A stretch of DNA of 64,000 nt from Cristatella mucedo (Eukaryota; Bryozoa; Phylactolaemata; Cristatellidae). The stretch lies in assembly GCA_009760855.2 (NCBI GenBank), contig WPIO01000022.1, positions 489,001-553,000 on the forward strand, in the 5' to 3' direction. This document shows positions 60,658-64,000 of the stretch, in pieces (the stretch's first letter is position 1; each line of letters begins with the position of its first letter). A program made the translations under genes and the position numbers. Under the pieces are notes generated by a model, which did no database searches, was not told the DNA's origin, and saw nothing but the letters and a program-made list of their open reading frames with translations.

Positions 60658-63600
60658 GTAGGCATTCATCAGAGCGCGCTCCGTTCAGCCGACTCGAGTG
60701 CTAGCCAACTCTCGCGCGAGCCGACTCGAGCGCTGCCACTCTCGCTAGATGAGGCACACAGCACAGTGCCCGCCCACACTTGCCTTCGATGCTCGCGCCG
60801 ATCCTCCGGGGCGGCGCTGCGGCACGGCTCCTGTTCCTGCTCCTCCTGCTGCTGCTGCTGAGTGTTCGGCTGCAGTATCGCTAGTGGGTGCATTTGGAAA
60901 ATTCGAGGCCGTAACTCGTCGCACCTGTTTATGCTGCTGCTGTTGCCACGGGATGCTGCTTGCTAGAATAGTGGCATCGCTTGCCGATCTCCCGGGGTGG
61001 GGGGGGGTTGGTGGTCGCCGGGCGGCAACCGGCCACACATAGCCAGCAGCCGTACGATTCGCCTGGGACCACGATGCACGGGCCAGAGCTTGTGGTCATG
61101 TACTGAAATCGATAGCTCGAGATCTGAACTCGATCGCGAAGCAAACTCTAATTCTGGTCGTGAGCTGTCAGTGTAATCGAGCAGTTTCTCAACTAGATAA
61201 AAAAAAAGATTCCGTGCAACCAACATGTCCCTGCAGCCTGCCGGCCTGCTGGCTGCTCTAGCGATGCAGTGCTGCGAGTCGACCCATGCCCCAAAGACCC
61301 TAAATGGTTTGGTATGCTTCGGCAGCTGCTGTACGAAGCCACTGTCCTGCCGCCACAGGCCGCTGCCGAGTGCTGCTGTGTGTGCCAGCTCGCCGCGTGT
61401 GCTCACTACGCACATGGAATCGCTGCAGGCAAGCCGTGCCCCAATCCGGACTGCTCCGGCTCGCTCATCCTGCAGCCGTGCCGAGGCCACGGCGGATATC
61501 CGGTTACCCACTTTTGGCGCCATGCCAACAATCGAATCTACTTCATGGCAAAGGGCAAGCACGACCACCAGAGACCCGAGCTGAAGATCAGCAGCGACAA
61601 GACGCGCACCTACACCAAGGTGAAGGCCGTGACGAGCGACCGGCTCGGCTCGAGCGATGCTGAGCACGGAGCCCTGCCTCCCCCTCCCGGCCTTGCCGAG
61701 GCGTGCCCAGGCAGGGCCGCCAGAGCTGCGGATGTCATGGTGCTGGTCCCCCCCTGCTTGTCCTTCCTTGCCCCGTGCATGGTGTCCCTGTCGCGGGTTC
61801 AATCTGGCCAGGGTTCACTGGAAGGTCGCCCACGATCAAACGCTTGCATCGAGCGCTCTTCTTACGATCGTTCTAGACTGAAGGCACCACTCGGCGGAAA
61901 AGACAGCTCCCGCTAAAGCTGCTTGCATCAAACGGTGAGTGCACTCTCTCTCTCTCTCTCTCTCTCTCACTCGCTCGACTCGCTGCCATCTTGCTTTGCT
62001 TCGAGAGGGCGAAGCGAAGCACCGGCCACTTCCTCGGCTCGATGCTCGAGTGGTCTGTGTGGGCTCAGCGATTCGCCAATCATGACCGGCAGCTTTCTCT
62101 GCTTCTCTTCTGCCAGTCGTCGACGACCACAACGGAGTGTGCTCGTGTCCGCCATTCGAGTGCCTCTGCGGCACTGGCAGCGGCAGCGGCGGCGGCACCA
62201 CCGCATCGGCAGTCGCTGCGCCGGCCGCCGGCACCCTGGGCTCGTACATGGGCGGCGGCCGCTCGAACTACGACAGCAAGCCGCTGGTGCTAGGTGGCGG
62301 CGCCTCCTCCTCATCCTCCTCTGCGTGCCAGCCACGCGATCTCTCGCCGTTTGCGTCCTCAAGCCTGACAATGCAGCATGGCGTCTCGGGGGCTGGCAGC
62401 GGTGGCAGCAGCAGCAGCGGTGCGAGCGCGTTCTGTCAATCTCTGCCGCCTTCGTCTGCCGCAGCGGTGATGGCCGCAGTGCATCAGCGCCACTCCAACT
62501 ACCCGAGCTACGGTGGAAGCAGCGGAATAGCCGTCAACGGCGGCGGCCGCAGCGGTGACGGCAGCGGTGCCGCGCCGGCCGGTCTCCTCTTGTCGGCTTC
62601 ACTGCACCACGATAACGGCGGTGGCATCGGCAACGGCATGCCCCTTCCGCCGCCGCCACCGCTGCGCTCAATGCCCTACGAGCAGGTCTCGCAGCTGCGT
62701 CACGCTGCCTACTCGGCGAACGACGGCGGCCTGGGCTGCTTCCTGCCTCCTTCGGGTTCGGGGCTGTCGGCGGTCCGATTCATCGACGGTGGCATGGACG
62801 ACAATGACGACGATGCGATGAGCTATGGCCTCGACATGGATACGTACGACATGCGGCAGGCGCCGTCGCTAATGGCGCAGCATTTTTTCCACCAGCAGCC
62901 GCACCATCGCAGGCAGCAGCCTCAGTTGTCTCCACTGCAGTACGCTGCTCTGACTTCCGGTCGCCTGGCCTACCCAGTCCATCATCAGCAGCAGCAGCAG
63001 CAGCAGCATAGCGAAAGCTCCCTCCAACAGCATCATCAACATGGCTATCGTCGGTATCAGCAGCAGCAGCTGCAGCTGCAGCCGCTCTCTCCACCGCTGC
63101 ATCTGCACCAGCAGCAGCAGCAGCATCATGACTTGCCTGGCCTGTCTGTGCCGCGTCTCGTGCCGCCCATGTCCGACATCCGGGCGGCCACCCAGAGCAT
63201 GTGCATCGATTACGCTGCGCTCCACTCTCAGCCGGGCAACGCCGTCGACTTGACCACTCCCAAGTTCGACTACACTTCAAGCACGCTCGCTGAAAGCGAC
63301 ATGCAGGTCGAGGCCGGCATGCAGCAGCAGCAGCCGCTGCTGCTTCAGCGTCAGCGGCAGGCCGCTCAGCAAGCCTCGTCTTTGTCGTCGTCGCCGTCCG
63401 GCAGCCCGCAGGGCAGGGCGACCGCAGCAGACGAAGCCCGGTCGGCAGATAAGGCTGCCATCGACGTCGGCGGTCGTGCCGTGGACGCTCCTTCGGCCGG
63501 CTACGTCGTTCACCACCACCAGCAGCAGCACCAGCTGCACCAGCACCAGCTGCACCAGCACCAGCTGCACCGCCAAGCGAGCGTGTCCATGCCGGCGACG

Positions 63601-64000
63601 CACGAGGCGAGCTCGCCGAGAATGCTGTCGTCGTCGGTGGTGGCTGCCGGCTGCGGCTCTGCCTCGGCCGACGACCTGAATGCCGAGTCCTCCGGCATAG
63701 ACTTCGAGATGAACGGCATCCAGGACATACTGGACTTGGAGAACTTTTCAATGTTCGGCATGGCGAGTGGTCTCCTCCTGCCGGGCCGCCGGTCTCCTGC
63801 CGCCGCCGCAGCCGTCTCCGCGCTGCCTGGCCTGTCGGCATTTTTCGACAAGGGAGCTGCTGCGGCGGCGACGGCCGCTGCCGGCAGTGGCAGCGACAAG
63901 CATCAACAGCAGGCGGCAGTGGCCGCGGCGATCAAATCGCCGCCTCCACTCCGCCACTCCGGCTCATCTTCACCGATGCCCACCTACGTCAGCCTGCATC
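60267..64000 (+). CDS. gcm: Glial-cells-missing family transcription factor (gene span, both ends open)
   Basis: GCM proteins are zinc-containing nuclear transcription factors that bind DNA through the roughly 150-residue GCM domain. They control glial, blood-cell, placental or parathyroid fates in different animals. The exon chain is (up to) 60,657; 61,429-61,619; 61,877-61,934; 62,117 to beyond 64,000. Junction phases match (1, 0, 1) with GT-AG borders. Domain markers are [67 protein letters not shown] and GKHDHQRPE, with the conserved Cys/His residues present. The C-terminal exon adds over 620 residues rich in Gln, His, Gly, Ser and Ala, probably a transactivation region. The start codon and the beginning of the domain are in an exon I could not locate. 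Confidence 0.95.
61429..61619 (+). CDS. gcm: gcm exon: C-terminal half of GCM domain
   Basis: The acceptor is AATCGCTGCAG. GC completes Gly, then [37 protein letters not shown] and [14 protein letters not shown], ending TRTYTK at donor AAG|GTGAAG (phase 0). Reading through this donor would hit TAA at 61,914, so it is preferred. An alternative isoform ending at that stop cannot be excluded. Confidence 0.95.
61877..61934 (+). CDS. gcm: gcm 58-nt exon
   Basis: The acceptor is GATCGTTCTAG and the donor AACG|GTGAGTGC is a near-perfect consensus. It encodes [19 protein letters not shown] plus G, a basic segment directly after the GCM domain, possibly helping nuclear import. It is the only phase-compatible link found between the domain exon and the long 3' exon. 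A (CT)n intron tract follows it. Confidence 0.8.
62117..64000 (+). CDS. gcm: gcm C-terminal exon, open at the window end
   Basis: The acceptor lies after a strong pyrimidine tract (CTTTCTCTGCTTCTCTTCTG then CCAG). The frame has no stop for about 628 codons to position 64,000, while the other frames are interrupted. It is low-complexity: Gly/Ser runs, poly-Gln near 62,988 and 63,110, [14 protein letters not shown] near 63,530, and poly-Ala near 63,800. Acidic words are [20 protein letters not shown] (about 62,792) and [20 protein letters not shown] (about 63,697). The latter looks like an amphipathic activation motif (inference). The overlapping - ORFs are shadows. Confidence 0.9.

Noticed and set aside
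62780-63841. 353-codon minus-strand ORF
   Set aside because: It is the shadow of the gcm C-terminal exon; its Ala/Arg/Pro composition is the reverse complement of Gln/His/Gly codons.

Overview
The window is animal nuclear DNA. It has spliced genes with GT-AG introns, CR1/L2-type LINEs, tRNA-derived SINEs, DNA-transposon fossils and long (CT)n, (CA)n and (TG)n microsatellites. No bacterial-type operon, CRISPR array or phage module is visible. The two recognisable genes are a lipase maturation factor and a glial-cells-missing (GCM) transcription factor. Together with the repeats they suggest an invertebrate metazoan; I cannot name the species.

Genes. (1) An LMF1-type lipase maturation factor on the + strand is split over six exons between 10,996 and 47,783. 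The exons join in perfect reading phase (0-0-1-2-0-2) into 339 codons including the stop. They form the C-terminal part of an ER membrane protein; its N-terminal exons were not found and probably lie upstream of the window. Introns of about 10.4 kb and 22.1 kb are packed with retrotransposons. (2) A gcm-family gene on the + strand runs from about 60.3 kb past the window end. Its GCM DNA-binding domain is split between two exons, followed by a 58-nt exon and a long Gln/His/Gly/Ser/Ala-rich C-terminal exon still open at 64,000. (3) An intact-looking tRNA-Ala(UGC) gene lies on the - strand at 5,775-5,846. (4) A single 66-nt EF-hand-like putative exon lies at 57,200-57,265.

Repeats. LINE family 1 (CR1/L2-like) has about 20 fragments in both orientations. 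Its 3' end is a conserved hairpin followed by an ATT microsatellite. A tRNA-headed SINE (SINE-B) carries the same 3' tail, so it probably borrowed the LINE machinery. LINE family 2 has a different 3' end with ACATT-like tails. SINE-A is a second tRNA-derived family ending in a TCAGCTAATA-like sequence; one copy is nested inside a LINE at 27.7 kb. Other elements are a hAT/ZMYM-like transposase fossil (17.4-18.7 kb), a Tc1/mariner transposase fossil (54.7-55.4 kb), a 425-bp MITE flanked by TA with a second half-copy, an LTR-like direct-repeat pair (12.2/14.3 kb), and a small hairpin-ended repeat with three copies.

Layout. 0-10.9 kb: LINE/SINE remnants plus the tRNA. 11-44 kb: LMF introns, mostly LINE debris. 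43.8-48 kb: the last four LMF exons, running into very GC/CpG-rich DNA. 48-52 kb: GC-rich DNA with a GA microsatellite, the MITE and SINEs. 52-60 kb: mixed DNA with the Tc1 fossil, the EF-hand-like exon and microsatellites. 60-64 kb: gcm. The LMF and gcm products are not expected to act together. The most unusual observations are a 209-bp inverted repeat with one mismatch inside an otherwise diverged LINE cluster, the LINE/SINE shared tail, and the two-copy MITE with telomere-like interior motifs.
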